From: an uncultured Bacteroidia bacterium
GTDB lineage: Bacteria; Bacteroidota; Bacteroidia; Bacteroidales; UBA932
Assembly (NCBI GenBank): GCA_902785575.1
Contig: CACZZF010000003.1
Location: 62,001-126,000, forward strand
DNA: 64,000 bases
Direction: 5' to 3'
Below are positions 9,348 to 18,921 of this stretch, piece after piece; within the stretch, counting starts at the first letter, position 1; each line of letters begins with the position of its first letter. The notes beneath the pieces were generated by a model. The model saw only the letters and a list, made by a program, of their open reading frames with translations, did no database searches and was not told where the DNA came from. The translations under genes and the position numbers were made by a program.

Positions 9348-10237
9348 TTCACTTCCTCCCTTTTGAAACCGGTAACCAACATAAGGAAAGCGCCAGCGAG
9401 CATCATGAATATTCCCACATAGACCATAGGCAGCCATGGATCTTTCACGATCTCAAGGATACTGACCTGACTCTCAGTCCCGGCTTCCTCATCGTAGCCG
9501 TACTGGTACATCTTCCAACCATCGACCTTCAAAGGCTTGTTGACCTCGATGACGGCGGAGATTTCCTTTCCGGACTTGTTCCGGACAAGCACATCAGAAG
9601 CGAAACGCTTCGGCATACCGCTGGGATAGACCTCCATTGTGAAGTCTTCAAGACGGACAGAAAGTCCTGTCTCATAAGATGTTCCATCTTCAGTCGAGGC
9701 TGTTGACAGAGTCTCTCCTTCATGAAGGGTCATCTCGAGATCACGCTTGTCAGCGCTACCAAGGGTGGCACAGACGAGGGTCACGAAAAAACCCAGATGA
9801 ATCAGAGTGTATGGGATAGCCTTCCAAGAATGGACGACACGGCGGATACCGCCAAAAGCGCTAAGCCCAACCGAGACAGTCAACCAGACAAAACATATGA
9901 CAAAAGGCCAGAAAGTCACCATGTTCCCTAGCCAACCTCTCTCGGGGATTTGAGCGGTCAGGCCCATGATTATCGTCAGGAACAAAGCGCAAGAGATAGC
10001 CGGGACAGCGGCCTCGGGCGAGCCTAGCCAACCGAAAAAACCGGCCTTTTCCCTCATCACATAGACCACGGTCACCAGGACCAGAAGCGCTAAAAGCAGG
10101 ATGAGGTTCACAGGGGAAGCTATGAGATCCCAATTCACAGGCCCGAATATGGCCTGTAAAAGGAATCCCAGGAGGATTAGCCCGCCGCCAAAGATGAATC
10201 CGTCAGCGAGGGACCAAGGTTTCTTTAAAAATGGCAT
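9344..10237 (-). CDS. resB: ResB-like cytochrome c biogenesis protein
   Basis: The 297-residue protein has four predicted membrane spans: three in the first 150 residues and one near the C-terminus, around a periplasmic domain. This is the compact ResB layout of Bacteroidota. It is the partner of CcsA in System II and helps deliver reduced apocytochrome. The periplasmic loop contains the VLEL-type segments MTLHEGETLSTAS and SVRLEDFTMEVYPSGMPKRF, typical of the family. It overlaps ccsA by four bases (ATGA). It is shorter than the roughly 400-450 residues of Gram-positive ResB. Confidence 0.85.
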   Translation of the reverse strand: MPFLKKPWSLADGFIFGGGLILLGFLLQAIFGPVNWDLIASPVNLILLLALLVLVTVVYVMREKAGFFGWLGSPEAAVPAISCALFLTIIMGLTAQIPERGWLGNMVTFWPFVICFVWLTVSVGLSAFGGIRRVVHSWKAIPYTLIHLGFFVTLVCATLGSADKRDLEMTLHEGETLSTASTEDGTSYETGLSVRLEDFTMEVYPSGMPKRFASDVLVRNKSGKEISAVIEVNKPLKVDGWKMYQYGYDEEAGTESQVSILEIVKDPWLPMVYVGIFMMLAGAFLMLVTGFKREEVK

Positions 10238-10277
10238 AAGTTCGTAATATATATAACGCGAATATAGTCAAAAAACG

Positions 10278-12254
10278 CTAGGCGGTAATCTGGTTCCCTG
10301 TGTATAATTCGTAGTACTTGCCCTTCTGGGCGAGCAGCTCGTCATGTCTCCCCCGCTCAATTATATGGCCGTGGTCAAGGACCATAATATAATTGGCGTT
10401 CTGAACAGTAGAGAGCCTGTGGGCGATAACGAAGGTGGTGCGGCCTTTCATAAGGGAGTCCATTCCCTTCTGGATCAGCTTCTCAGTACGAGTATCGATT
10501 GAGGATGTAGCCTCATCCAGGATCAGCACCGGAGGATCTGCGACTGCGGCTCGGGCGATAGCCAACAACTGACGCTCACCTTGGGAGAGGTTTCCTCCGT
10601 CAGCGGCGAGGACTGTGTCGTAACCTTGCGGTAACCTGCGGATGAAGGAATCCGCATAGACAAGTCTAGCCGCCGCGCGGCATTCCTCATCCGTGGCGTC
10701 TAGCCGGCCATAGCGGATGTTGTCTATGACTGAGGCAGAGAACAGACAAGTTTCTTGCAAGACTATTCCAAGACTTCGACGGAGTGAGTCTTTCTCGATG
10801 TCCCGGATGTTGAAACCATCGTAAGTTATGGTGCCTTCCTGAATCTCGTAGAACCGGTTGATGAGATTAGTGATCGTGGTCTTTCCGGCGCCAGTGCCTC
10901 CGACGAAGGCGATCTTCTGGCCCGGATAGGCTGTCAACGATATGTCAAACAGCACCTGCTTACCTTCAACATAGCTGAAATCGACATCCTTTAAACTCAC
11001 TAGACCCTGCAAAGGAACCAGCTCTTTCCCCTTCGCCTTCCATGCCCAAGTGCCCGTGCGGGTATCGCTAACAGCCAGAGAACCATTATGGGAAACAGAA
11101 GTGTTAACAAGTGTAACATTTCCGTTATCAACTTCTTGGGGCTCATCCAGCAGGGAATATACCCGGTCAGTTCCGGCGGAGGCCATCGCAATCGAGTTGA
11201 TCTCATTCGAGATGCTGGAAATCGGCCTGGTGAAATTCTTCTGAAGTGACAAGAAGGCGACCAAAGTACCGAGAGTAAGGGTCGCGCCACCGATTCCCGA
11301 AAGGTACCACGCCGTCACACCACCCAGCGCGATCAACGCGCCGACAACAGCGGTTAGCACGTAGCCAAGATTGCCTATATTCCCGTTGATAGGCATCACC
11401 ATGCTTCCAATCTTGTTGGCGTTGTAAGCGCTTGAGCGGAGCTGTTCGTTAAGGACAGCGAAGTCCTCCACCGCCTTCTTCTCATGGCAGTAGACCTTGA
11501 CAACCCTCTGCCCGGACACCATTTCCTCTATAAAGCCGTTGACAGCTCCAAGAGAGCGCTGCCGATCAGCGAAATACTTCCTGGAAATACTGCCCAGGCG
11601 AGCCGTAACCCTAACAGTAAGCACCGCCATCAACACGGAGACCAGAGTAAGCGGCAAGGACAGGACCACCATGGAAATGAATGTCGAGACCAGTGTGATC
11701 AGCGACTGGAAGAGGTTCGGGATAGTGTTTCCGATAACCTGACGCAAGGTGTCGACATCATTTGTATAGACCGACATGATATCCCCGTGGGAATGGGAGT
11801 CGAAATAGCTCAACGGAAGGTCTTCCATATGGGAGAACAGTCCCTGACGTAGTTTGAGCATAGTTCCCTGCCCCACGAATATCATAATCAGATTATAGGA
11901 ATATGACGCCGCTACACCAACCAGCAGCACGACAGCGAGCTTCAACAGCGCTACAGCGAGCGGAGAGTAGTCCGGAACGCTTTGCGACAGCATCGGGGTG
12001 ATATAATCATCAATCAGCGTTCGCGTGAAGAGCGAGGATGCAAGTGTTGTCAAAGCGGAAACCACGATGCATGCCAGCACAACGGCAAAACGTATCTTGT
12101 AGTTCTTGAATATGAAACCAAACAGTCTCCAGACAGTGGATCCTTTCCCAAGGCTCTTCTTCAATTCCGCCTTGGACATATGTGGCTCTCTCACTCCCCC
12201 TCTCATTCTCCCGCCAGCGGGATTCATTTTCTGAGTATTCTGATTCGAGCTCAT
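10278..12254 (-). CDS. ABC exporter half-transporter, canonical-site subunit
   Basis: This 658-residue type IV ABC exporter subunit has an N-terminal cytoplasmic extension, six membrane spans (about residues 45-350) and a C-terminal ATPase. The ATPase has Walker A GGTGAGKTT, signature LSQGERQLLAIARA, Walker B LILDEATSSID with the catalytic Glu, and the H-loop AHRLSTVQNA. An extra linker of about 60 residues, rich in polar residues (near 380-440), precedes the ATPase. It overlaps the previous gene by four bases. With the 585-residue partner it forms a heterodimeric exporter of the TM287/288 or LmrCD kind, exporting drugs or lipids. The true substrate is unknown. Confidence 0.9.
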   Translation of the reverse strand: MSSNQNTQKMNPAGGRMRGGVREPHMSKAELKKSLGKGSTVWRLFGFIFKNYKIRFAVVLACIVVSALTTLASSLFTRTLIDDYITPMLSQSVPDYSPLAVALLKLAVVLLVGVAASYSYNLIMIFVGQGTMLKLRQGLFSHMEDLPLSYFDSHSHGDIMSVYTNDVDTLRQVIGNTIPNLFQSLITLVSTFISMVVLSLPLTLVSVLMAVLTVRVTARLGSISRKYFADRQRSLGAVNGFIEEMVSGQRVVKVYCHEKKAVEDFAVLNEQLRSSAYNANKIGSMVMPINGNIGNLGYVLTAVVGALIALGGVTAWYLSGIGGATLTLGTLVAFLSLQKNFTRPISSISNEINSIAMASAGTDRVYSLLDEPQEVDNGNVTLVNTSVSHNGSLAVSDTRTGTWAWKAKGKELVPLQGLVSLKDVDFSYVEGKQVLFDISLTAYPGQKIAFVGGTGAGKTTITNLINRFYEIQEGTITYDGFNIRDIEKDSLRRSLGIVLQETCLFSASVIDNIRYGRLDATDEECRAAARLVYADSFIRRLPQGYDTVLAADGGNLSQGERQLLAIARAAVADPPVLILDEATSSIDTRTEKLIQKGMDSLMKGRTTFVIAHRLSTVQNANYIMVLDHGHIIERGRHDELLAQKGKYYELYTGNQITA

Positions 12255-14008
12255 ACGGCAGCCACCTCCTTTCCCTCATCAAAATCAGCCTCGCCACCAG
12301 AGGTCTGCATTTCATATATGTCCTTATATATCTCACAGGTTTTCAGAAGGTTCTCATGGGTGTCAAAGGCCGCCACACGGCCGTTGTCCATCACAATGAT
12401 CCGGTCAGCGTCCTGGATACTGAGAATACGCTGGGAGATAATCACTTTCGTCAAGCCCTCAATCCGACCCGAGATCGCCTTTCTGATGTGGGCATCGGTC
12501 GCCGTGTCAACAGCTGAGGTCGAATCATCCAGAATAAGCACTTTAGGGCGCTTCAGAAGGGCCCTGGCTATGCAAATCCTCTGTCGCTGTCCACCTGAGA
12601 CATTTGTTCCACCCTGCTCGATATAAGTGTTGTAGCCGTCGGGCATCTGCTCGATAAACTCATCAGCACAAGCCTGACGGCAAGCCTCCTTGCACTCCTC
12701 CTCAGTCGCGTCCTCCCGTCCCCAACGGAGATTCTCCAGAATTGTCCCGGAGAAGAGAGTGCTCTTCTGGAGCACGACAGCAACTTGGTTTCTCAAAGCC
12801 TCCATCTGGTATTCACGCACATCCACTCCTCCCACTTTGACGGAACCCTCAGAAACATCATATAGCCTGGAGATCAGGAACACGAGACTGGATTTTCCGC
12901 TGCCGGTACCTCCAATCACGCCGATTGTCTCTCCGGCATCTATATGGAAATCAATATCTTCCAGTGCGTAATCGCCACCTTTAGTGTAAGCGAAATAAAC
13001 ATCCTTGAAATCGATGCTGCCGTCCTTCACTTCAAGAATAGGATTCTCCGGATCGTACATGTCCGGCTCCTCGTTGATCACATCCGCCACCCTCTTTCCG
13101 CTCGCGGCGCTCTGTGTCAACTGGACGAAGATCATCGAGAGCATCATCAATGAGGTCATGAGTGTCATGATATAAGCGAAGAGAGAGGTCAACTGGCCAG
13201 TCGAAAGAGTCCCCCCGACGATAAAATGCGCGCCGAACCATGAAAGGGCGATAATACAGCCGTATACAACCAGGTTCATCACCGGATGGTTCAAAGCCAT
13301 CAGGCCTTCCGCCTTCACATTCAAGGTATATAGTGAGAGCGCGGCCTTGTCAAACTTGCTCAACTCATGATCTTCACGCACATAGGCTTTGACAACCCTG
13401 ATTCCGGAGACATTCTCCTGTATGACTCCGTTAAGCGCATCGTACCTCTCGAATATCTTGACAAAGAGCTTGGAGGCGCGTTTGATCAAGAAAAACAGGC
13501 AGGTGCTCAGGATAACCATCGCCACCAGGAAAATGAGGCTCAACCTGCTGTTGATAAAAAAGCACATGAACAGGCTGAAAACCATGTTGAGCGGTGCCCG
13601 GAAACTGATTCTCAGCAGCATCTGGAAGGCTCCCTGGATATTGCTGACATCAGTTGTCATCCTCGTGACAAGCCCTGCGGTGGAATACTTGTCTATGTCG
13701 GAGAATGAGAAGCGCTGGATATTGGTGTACATGGCTTCCCTGAGGTTGGCCGCGAGACCAGTCGAAGAATATGCGGCGAAACGGGCCGCCAAGATGCCAA
13801 ACAAAGTGCTAAAAAAGGCCATCAGAAGCATCAGGGCCCCATATTTATACACTTCGGGCATATTCCCGGCGCTGATTCCCTTATCAATCAGGGATGCCGT
13901 CACATAAGGGATAAGCACACCCATTATAACCTCGGCCGCGGTCCAGACCGGGGTCAGCAAAGCGGCGGTTTTGAACCGCCCAACCCTACTGAAAATCGTC
14001 TTCAGCAT
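12251..14008 (-). CDS. ABC exporter half-transporter, degenerate-site subunit
   Basis: The 585 residues have six spans followed by an ATPase with Walker [10 protein letters not shown] and signature [16 protein letters not shown]. The residue after Walker B is Asp instead of Glu ([11 protein letters not shown]), and the H-loop His is Gln ([12 protein letters not shown]). Both changes are the known marks of the catalytically impaired site in heterodimeric exporters such as TM287/288, so one ATP site is expected to be slow. It overlaps ridA by 7 bases at the start and its partner by 4 bases at the end, making a coupled three-gene operon. Confidence 0.9.
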   Translation of the reverse strand: MLKTIFSRVGRFKTAALLTPVWTAAEVIMGVLIPYVTASLIDKGISAGNMPEVYKYGALMLLMAFFSTLFGILAARFAAYSSTGLAANLREAMYTNIQRFSFSDIDKYSTAGLVTRMTTDVSNIQGAFQMLLRISFRAPLNMVFSLFMCFFINSRLSLIFLVAMVILSTCLFFLIKRASKLFVKIFERYDALNGVIQENVSGIRVVKAYVREDHELSKFDKAALSLYTLNVKAEGLMALNHPVMNLVVYGCIIALSWFGAHFIVGGTLSTGQLTSLFAYIMTLMTSLMMLSMIFVQLTQSAASGKRVADVINEEPDMYDPENPILEVKDGSIDFKDVYFAYTKGGDYALEDIDFHIDAGETIGVIGGTGSGKSSLVFLISRLYDVSEGSVKVGGVDVREYQMEALRNQVAVVLQKSTLFSGTILENLRWGREDATEEECKEACRQACADEFIEQMPDGYNTYIEQGGTNVSGGQRQRICIARALLKRPKVLILDDSTSAVDTATDAHIRKAISGRIEGLTKVIISQRILSIQDADRIIVMDNGRVAAFDTHENLLKTCEIYKDIYEMQTSGGEADFDEGKEVAAV

Positions 14009-14379
14009 TCAGCGGCTATGCATTCGATCTCGACGAGGGCTCCCTTCGGAAGAGTTTTGACAGCGAACGCGCACCTGGCGGGATAAGGCTCAGTGAAGAA
14101 CTCGGCATAGACTCCGTTCATAGCCGCGAAATCGCCCATATCGGCCAACAAGACGGTGGTTTTCAGAACCTTGTCCATGCCAGATCCGGCAGCCTCAAGG
14201 ATCGACTTGATGTTTGTGAGTGACTGTCGTGTCTGAACCTCCACGCCACCTTCAGGGAAAGCCCCTGTCGAGGGGTCGATCGGAAGTTGTCCGGAAACGA
14301 ATATCAAACCGTTATGGGCTGTCGCCTGGCTGTACGGTCCTATCGCCGCCGGAGCGTTGACTGTATTAATCTGCTTCAT
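14002..14379 (-). CDS. ridA: RidA family enamine/imine deaminase
   Basis: From ATG 14379 the protein is 125 residues, the usual RidA size; an upstream TTG would add four residues. RidA trimers hydrolyse reactive 2-aminoacrylate-type enamines released by PLP enzymes. Visible motifs are [23 protein letters not shown] and YPARCAFAV, which holds the substrate-binding Arg, followed by [12 protein letters not shown]. It is first in a coupled operon with the two ABC exporter genes. That pairing has no obvious metabolic reason. Confidence 0.92.
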   Translation of the reverse strand: MKQINTVNAPAAIGPYSQATAHNGLIFVSGQLPIDPSTGAFPEGGVEVQTRQSLTNIKSILEAAGSGMDKVLKTTVLLADMGDFAAMNGVYAEFFTEPYPARCAFAVKTLPKGALVEIECIAAEC

Positions 14380-14432
14380 ATCAATTGACAATTAAGTTAT
14401 TAAAAAAGTCGGAAATAATCTTGAAAACGTTT

Positions 14433-16781
14433 CTACTCCCGGTTGACCGCATCGTACTCCAAGAACTTCTCGAAACTTGCTTCCTCGCCGGAGAGTTCCA
14501 TAATCCTCTTATAGATCGCCCATCTTGAGGGAGCGTTGAAGTACTCGTAATTGTCGTTCATCATGCTGTGGATAGTAGGCCTGTAGGCGCCCTTTGAATA
14601 CAGCGAACCACCCTCGAAGATGCCTACCTCGTCCTTGTATCTTTCATCTGTCAGGAAAGCGCTCCACTTGACCTTCGCGGGATCGATCGTGAAGTCAACG
14701 TTGGCGTACCAACCGTACTTCTCGTACATCGACTTGCGGTGGGCTATATGGTCAGCCGTGGGTTCTGTCTGGATGTTGAAATACTCGTCATCAAGGAAAG
14801 CGAACCCGTGTCCTCCGGCCTCATGGCGGATAGTGACGCCGAAGGCATCACTTTCGTTGTAGCTGGATCCATAGAACGCGACGCCTGACTGTCTAGTATC
14901 ACTCATGGAGGTGACGCCGCGTACAGAAACAGAATTAACCAGCACACCTATAAGCAAGTTCTTGTCATCCTTGATACCGGGCACCATAAGCGCATACTCA
15001 TAACACATATCAATATTTCCAGCGGTGATGGAAGTATAAGTGGCAGCTGTACCAAGGGCCGTGGAATAGCCAACCCCTGTCTTTCCGTTCTTGGAAACAA
15101 CTTTCACAGCATACACATTAAACCTGTCGCGGAAGGTCTTGTAAGGCTCGATCTTGAAGAACTCCTCCATGCTCTGCCTCATCAAAGTCTCATACAGACC
15201 GCCCTTGCCCATGTCCTTGTCGACGTAGGCGTCTCCCATGAAGACCAGGTTGATTCCCTTGCCGAAGGTGGCTTTCTGTAAGGTCATGACCTCACCGTCC
15301 TTGGAGTAGTCGGTCGAGGTGTATTCCTCCTCCCCAGCAGGGCCGAATAGAGTCTCCAGGAAAGGGATCAGTTCAGTAGAGGCGGGATGATTATAACGGC
15401 CTTGAGCAGGATCCTTGAATCGGAAGAATCCACTAAAGATGGTATTACCCTCGCTATCATACACTTCCGCTTGAGGCGTAGAAGAGGGATGTGTCATTAG
15501 TTCGACCTCTTGCATTTCCAAGAAAAAGAAGTTATACCAAGTATCGTACCCCTTATCGATGATACTTTGCTTTTGAGTATCATAATTATTCCACAACGAA
15601 CCGTCCTCAGAGTTCATGACAGTGGCAATAATCTCCAGACCATCCTGGTGATATTTCTTGTAGTAATCCACCAACTGAGGCATCAAGACTTTTGAGTACG
15701 GGCACCATGGGGCCCACTCCAAATATACGGTGTACTTGTTCTTTTTGACGACGTCGGCGAAATTGAATTTATTCCCTGTGATCATGTCTGTGACTGACAT
15801 TTTAGGCCAATACCCTGGAATGTCAATGCTTGATATGTCAAAACCTTCCCCGTCTTGTAAGAGGACATTAATAAGTTTCTTTGACAAGTTATCACCAACA
15901 AGGTATGCGTCAGGAATGGCGCCACTAAGATTATTCCCAGACAAATTCATATAATCCCCATGGCGAGCCCAAGATTCTGGAAGAGTTCCTGTGAAACCGT
16001 TACCAAAAACAAAGAGTTGTACCAACCGGTTAGAATTACCCAGACTCTCAGGTAAAGGTCCGGACATGTTTTTATTCCCTGCGATTGAGACACTCACAAG
16101 TCTTGCAAAACGAGCGAAAAAATCTGGGAGAGAAGTCATGGCAGTATTTTCGATAACCAATTCCTCGAGATTAGTTAACTTGCTGAAAGACTGCGGTAGC
16201 GTCCCGGTGATCCCTGGCTCGACAATCTTGAAAGACACTAATTCAGTCAGTTCACCAATAATCTCGGGGATATTTCCCTTAAGGCCGACATAAAAGAAAT
16301 CAAGCGACAGCATCCGGCTGCTATACTCGACTCCCTGCCATTTATTCAGCGGCTCGTTAGATCCCCAGTTCTCTTTCTGTGTCCAATTAGGGCCGTCCAT
16401 GGCGTTATAGAACTCCATCAGGATCTCTCTGATTCTGGCCTCCCGGGGAATTTGGACTGTAACTTCACAAGTAGCTTTCTTGTCACCGGAAGTAGCTGTG
16501 ATAGTGGCTGTTCCTTGCGACAACGCCTTGACGGTTCCATTATCCACAGTGGCCACAACCTGGTTTGAGCTTGACCAAGTCACAGACTTGTTTGTAGCGT
16601 TGGCAGGGTTGACTATCGCCGTAAGCGAAACAGTACCGCCTGGCTCTAAAGTGACAGCGGCCTGGCTCAAGGAGACACTGGTGACGGCCACATCTGAAGG
16701 AGACTCTGGCTCGTCATTTGGTCCACAAGAAACCGCAACAACAGCGAATAAAACGGCGAAAAGGGAGAATACCTTTTTCAT
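14433..16781 (-). CDS. multidomain lipoprotein: Big2, leucine-rich repeats, thioredoxin fold, M64-like peptidase
   Basis: The 782-residue precursor has a lipobox ending in Cys19 with acidic residues after it, so surface or outer-membrane anchoring is likely. Domains in order: a Big2 Ig-like domain (about 31-110); plant-type leucine-rich repeats (about 150-310, with GNIPEIIGELTEL, GPLPESLG, GTLPESW); a thioredoxin-like domain (about 335-480) with WAPWCPYSK, keeping only the first Cys360 of the usual pair; and an M64 (IgA-peptidase-like) domain (about 500-775) with HEAGGHGFAFLDDEY at 653-667. The last motif resembles the M64 zinc site but has three residues between Glu and the second His. Natural substrates are unknown. 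It has its own promoter at 16808-16839. Confidence 0.85.
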   Translation of the reverse strand: MKKVFSLFAVLFAVVAVSCGPNDEPESPSDVAVTSVSLSQAAVTLEPGGTVSLTAIVNPANATNKSVTWSSSNQVVATVDNGTVKALSQGTATITATSGDKKATCEVTVQIPREARIREILMEFYNAMDGPNWTQKENWGSNEPLNKWQGVEYSSRMLSLDFFYVGLKGNIPEIIGELTELVSFKIVEPGITGTLPQSFSKLTNLEELVIENTAMTSLPDFFARFARLVSVSIAGNKNMSGPLPESLGNSNRLVQLFVFGNGFTGTLPESWARHGDYMNLSGNNLSGAIPDAYLVGDNLSKKLINVLLQDGEGFDISSIDIPGYWPKMSVTDMITGNKFNFADVVKKNKYTVYLEWAPWCPYSKVLMPQLVDYYKKYHQDGLEIIATVMNSEDGSLWNNYDTQKQSIIDKGYDTWYNFFFLEMQEVELMTHPSSTPQAEVYDSEGNTIFSGFFRFKDPAQGRYNHPASTELIPFLETLFGPAGEEEYTSTDYSKDGEVMTLQKATFGKGINLVFMGDAYVDKDMGKGGLYETLMRQSMEEFFKIEPYKTFRDRFNVYAVKVVSKNGKTGVGYSTALGTAATYTSITAGNIDMCYEYALMVPGIKDDKNLLIGVLVNSVSVRGVTSMSDTRQSGVAFYGSSYNESDAFGVTIRHEAGGHGFAFLDDEYFNIQTEPTADHIAHRKSMYEKYGWYANVDFTIDPAKVKWSAFLTDERYKDEVGIFEGGSLYSKGAYRPTIHSMMNDNYEYFNAPSRWAIYKRIMELSGEEASFEKFLEYDAVNRE

Positions 16782-16807
16782 AAATATCAGTTTTAAAAAT
16801 TATTATT

Positions 16808-16839
16808 CAAATATAACATACTCGAAGGTCAAAAGCAAA
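16808..16839 (-). promoter_or_regulatory. Bacteroidota-type promoter for the M64 lipoprotein gene
   Basis: On the minus strand TTTG (16839-16836) and TATATTTG (16815-16808) are separated by 20 bp, a full match to the TTTG-N20-TAnnTTTG consensus. The -7 box ends 26 bp before the ATG at 16781. Confidence 0.7.
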
Positions 16840-16854
16840 TAGCCATCGGCGCTG

Positions 16855-18921
16855 TCAGGGGTGGATGCGGAAATAATGGGTGACACAGGTGTCGGCCTGG
16901 TAGTCAGGGATAAAGGTGAAACCTTCCGTCACCGGATGGCCGTCGGAGTCGAGGTTCAAGATTGCCTCATCCCAACTCTTGAGGCCGACGGCGGCCATCA
17001 CAAGAGGCCCACGCATCAGGGCGCCAAGCCGCTCTGGCGACAGATCCTTCGCTTCGCATAGATCCTTCGCTTCGCATAGATCCTTCGCTTCGCTCAGGAT
17101 GACAACTGGGTCCGGGGCGTAGTCAATGTGCTCAACATAAGGCATATTGATCTCGACAACATCCTTGCGGGTCCAGCGGCGTCTCGGGATCTCGAAATAG
17201 CTTCCGGGAGTATATTCAGAAGCCAATGATTTGCCATTAAGCTTGATATCAAATCCTTCAGTGGCCCAATTTGGAACCCGTAATTTGACGGAGAACCTCC
17301 CCCGCCCCTTCTTAAGGCGTATCACCGATCTCTGGGCCGGCCACTCACACTCTTGGACAAGGGTCACACGCTCCCTATCCCATCTGGCCTCTGTCGGAAG
17401 ATACAAACTTACCCAAATAGTATTCTTAGCGACGAAATATGCGGCCTCCTGGTATTTCACATGATTCTCCGCCCCGGTTCCACCACAACAAGACTCTTGC
17501 GGAGTCCGGTTACCCCAAGGCTTCGAGGCGTTCAGTCCCACCGCATACTGGTAGGTCACCTTATATTCATCCGGATGGATCGAACCTACGATCTGGTTAT
17601 ACATAACCCGCTCATAATAATCCATATAGCGGGCATCATCGGGATTGAGGCAATTAAGGTCCTTGGTCAATTTGGCCAGATTGTAGGCACAGCAAGTCTC
17701 GTTCATCTCAGGATAACGGCTAGCCACCATGCTTGCCATTTGGGTATATGGCTCCCGGAACATCTCCGAGTCTCCCACTCCGCCTGTGGCATATATATAA
17801 CGATCCTGGACAAGATCCCAGAAGTTCGACGCGATATCGAAATACTTGGAGTCGCCACCTGCCCTGAAATGCCATAACGCACCGATAACCATAGGAATAT
17901 GCTGATTGGCGTGGCGTCCGTGGATAGAGTCCTCACCACGGGCCAAAGGCTCGAAAAAAGCGGGGCTGTCAAAGAATCCGGAAGCTTCCAGCAGACGTGC
18001 CCTTGAAGTCCTGTTATCCACCATCACCGAGAGCCTGGCAAGCGATTCAGCCATTCCGCCAACCTCTCCCGCTATGTACATGTTCCACATCTCATAGCGG
18101 TTTCCTGGCTGCGAGCGACGCTCTTCAGGAGTTCCCTCCGAATTGACGAAAGTCCTGTATTTGAGCCGGTTCCACACCCAGAGGCCCATGTCTTCCGCAA
18201 TCTTCAAAGCTTTTTTGGCGACAGCCTTGTCATCCACATGCGAAGCTATATCTATCAGCCCGGCCAGTTGTTTGTGCACGACATAATATGGAGCCCAGAC
18301 CCAGTCCCGATTGTTATATGGCCGATACATCTCAACCAGGGCGCAATGTGCGGCAGGTATGGCGTTGAGATAACCGTATCCATATTCAGCATAATCTTTC
18401 TTATACTCATCGAAGGCCTCCCAAGTGCCCTCCATTTCCCTCAACTTATCTTCCGGCGCATAGTCCCTTGCCTCCAGATAACGGCCAAGAGAGTCACTCC
18501 AAGTGAAAGTCCGCTCCTGGCACTCCCTCAGGCAATCAACTATAGTCCTGATCCGGTCGAGAAGTTCAGCCTTTATACCCTCATCCTGACAGCCATCGTA
18601 AGCCAAGGCGAGAGCGGACATATAATGGCCTGTCCCATGTCCTTTAAGTTTGGTGTCGATTGAGTCCCAACCGTCCGGCAAAGGATAGCCTGAAGTGTCT
18701 AGGCCATAGGTATCAAGATAGTTATACAGGAACTTGCGGACATCCCAACTGAGCATAGCCTTGATGTCCAGATCACGGTTGGATGTCAGCCTGTTCTCTC
18801 CTATAAGATGAACTTTACCTAACGGAAGTGGCTCAGCCACAGGAATATGAGATGGCGTACCTTCTGCCGCCGAGACACTCAGCGACAAGATTATAAGCGC
18901 GGATGAGACCAGGCGTCTCAT
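16855..18921 (-). CDS. GH127-family (DUF1680) beta-L-arabinofuranosidase-like glycosidase
   Basis: The 688-residue protein has a signal peptide (MRRLVSSALIILSLSVSAAEG) and an (alpha/alpha)-barrel typical of GH127. The zinc/cysteine catalytic set is visible: Glu408 and Cys410 in NETCCAYN, and Cys478/Cys479 in ESCCGGTGAENHVKY, matching the Glu-Cys-Cys-Cys site of Bifidobacterium HypBA1. Characterised members release beta-L-arabinofuranose, but the family is broad and the substrate here is uncertain. An in-frame repeat insertion (17042-17103) adds three SEAKDL/CEAKDL units in the C-terminal beta domain. The ATG overlaps the stop of the nucleoside kinase gene (ATGA). Confidence 0.85.
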   Translation of the reverse strand: MRRLVSSALIILSLSVSAAEGTPSHIPVAEPLPLGKVHLIGENRLTSNRDLDIKAMLSWDVRKFLYNYLDTYGLDTSGYPLPDGWDSIDTKLKGHGTGHYMSALALAYDGCQDEGIKAELLDRIRTIVDCLRECQERTFTWSDSLGRYLEARDYAPEDKLREMEGTWEAFDEYKKDYAEYGYGYLNAIPAAHCALVEMYRPYNNRDWVWAPYYVVHKQLAGLIDIASHVDDKAVAKKALKIAEDMGLWVWNRLKYRTFVNSEGTPEERRSQPGNRYEMWNMYIAGEVGGMAESLARLSVMVDNRTSRARLLEASGFFDSPAFFEPLARGEDSIHGRHANQHIPMVIGALWHFRAGGDSKYFDIASNFWDLVQDRYIYATGGVGDSEMFREPYTQMASMVASRYPEMNETCCAYNLAKLTKDLNCLNPDDARYMDYYERVMYNQIVGSIHPDEYKVTYQYAVGLNASKPWGNRTPQESCCGGTGAENHVKYQEAAYFVAKNTIWVSLYLPTEARWDRERVTLVQECEWPAQRSVIRLKKGRGRFSVKLRVPNWATEGFDIKLNGKSLASEYTPGSYFEIPRRRWTRKDVVEINMPYVEHIDYAPDPVVILSEAKDLCEAKDLCEAKDLSPERLGALMRGPLVMAAVGLKSWDEAILNLDSDGHPVTEGFTFIPDYQADTCVTHYFRIHP
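17042..17103. repeat. three 18-bp units inserted in frame in a GH127 gene
   Basis: AGATCCTTCGCTTCGCAT occurs at 17042-17059 and 17060-17077, and a variant ending CTC at 17078-17095, followed by AGGATGAC. On the coding strand it reads as GTCATCCTGAGCGAAGCG plus repeats, encoding VILSEAKDL-CEAKDL-CEAKDL. This resembles a dispersed repeat family that is usually found between genes. Confidence 0.8.
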
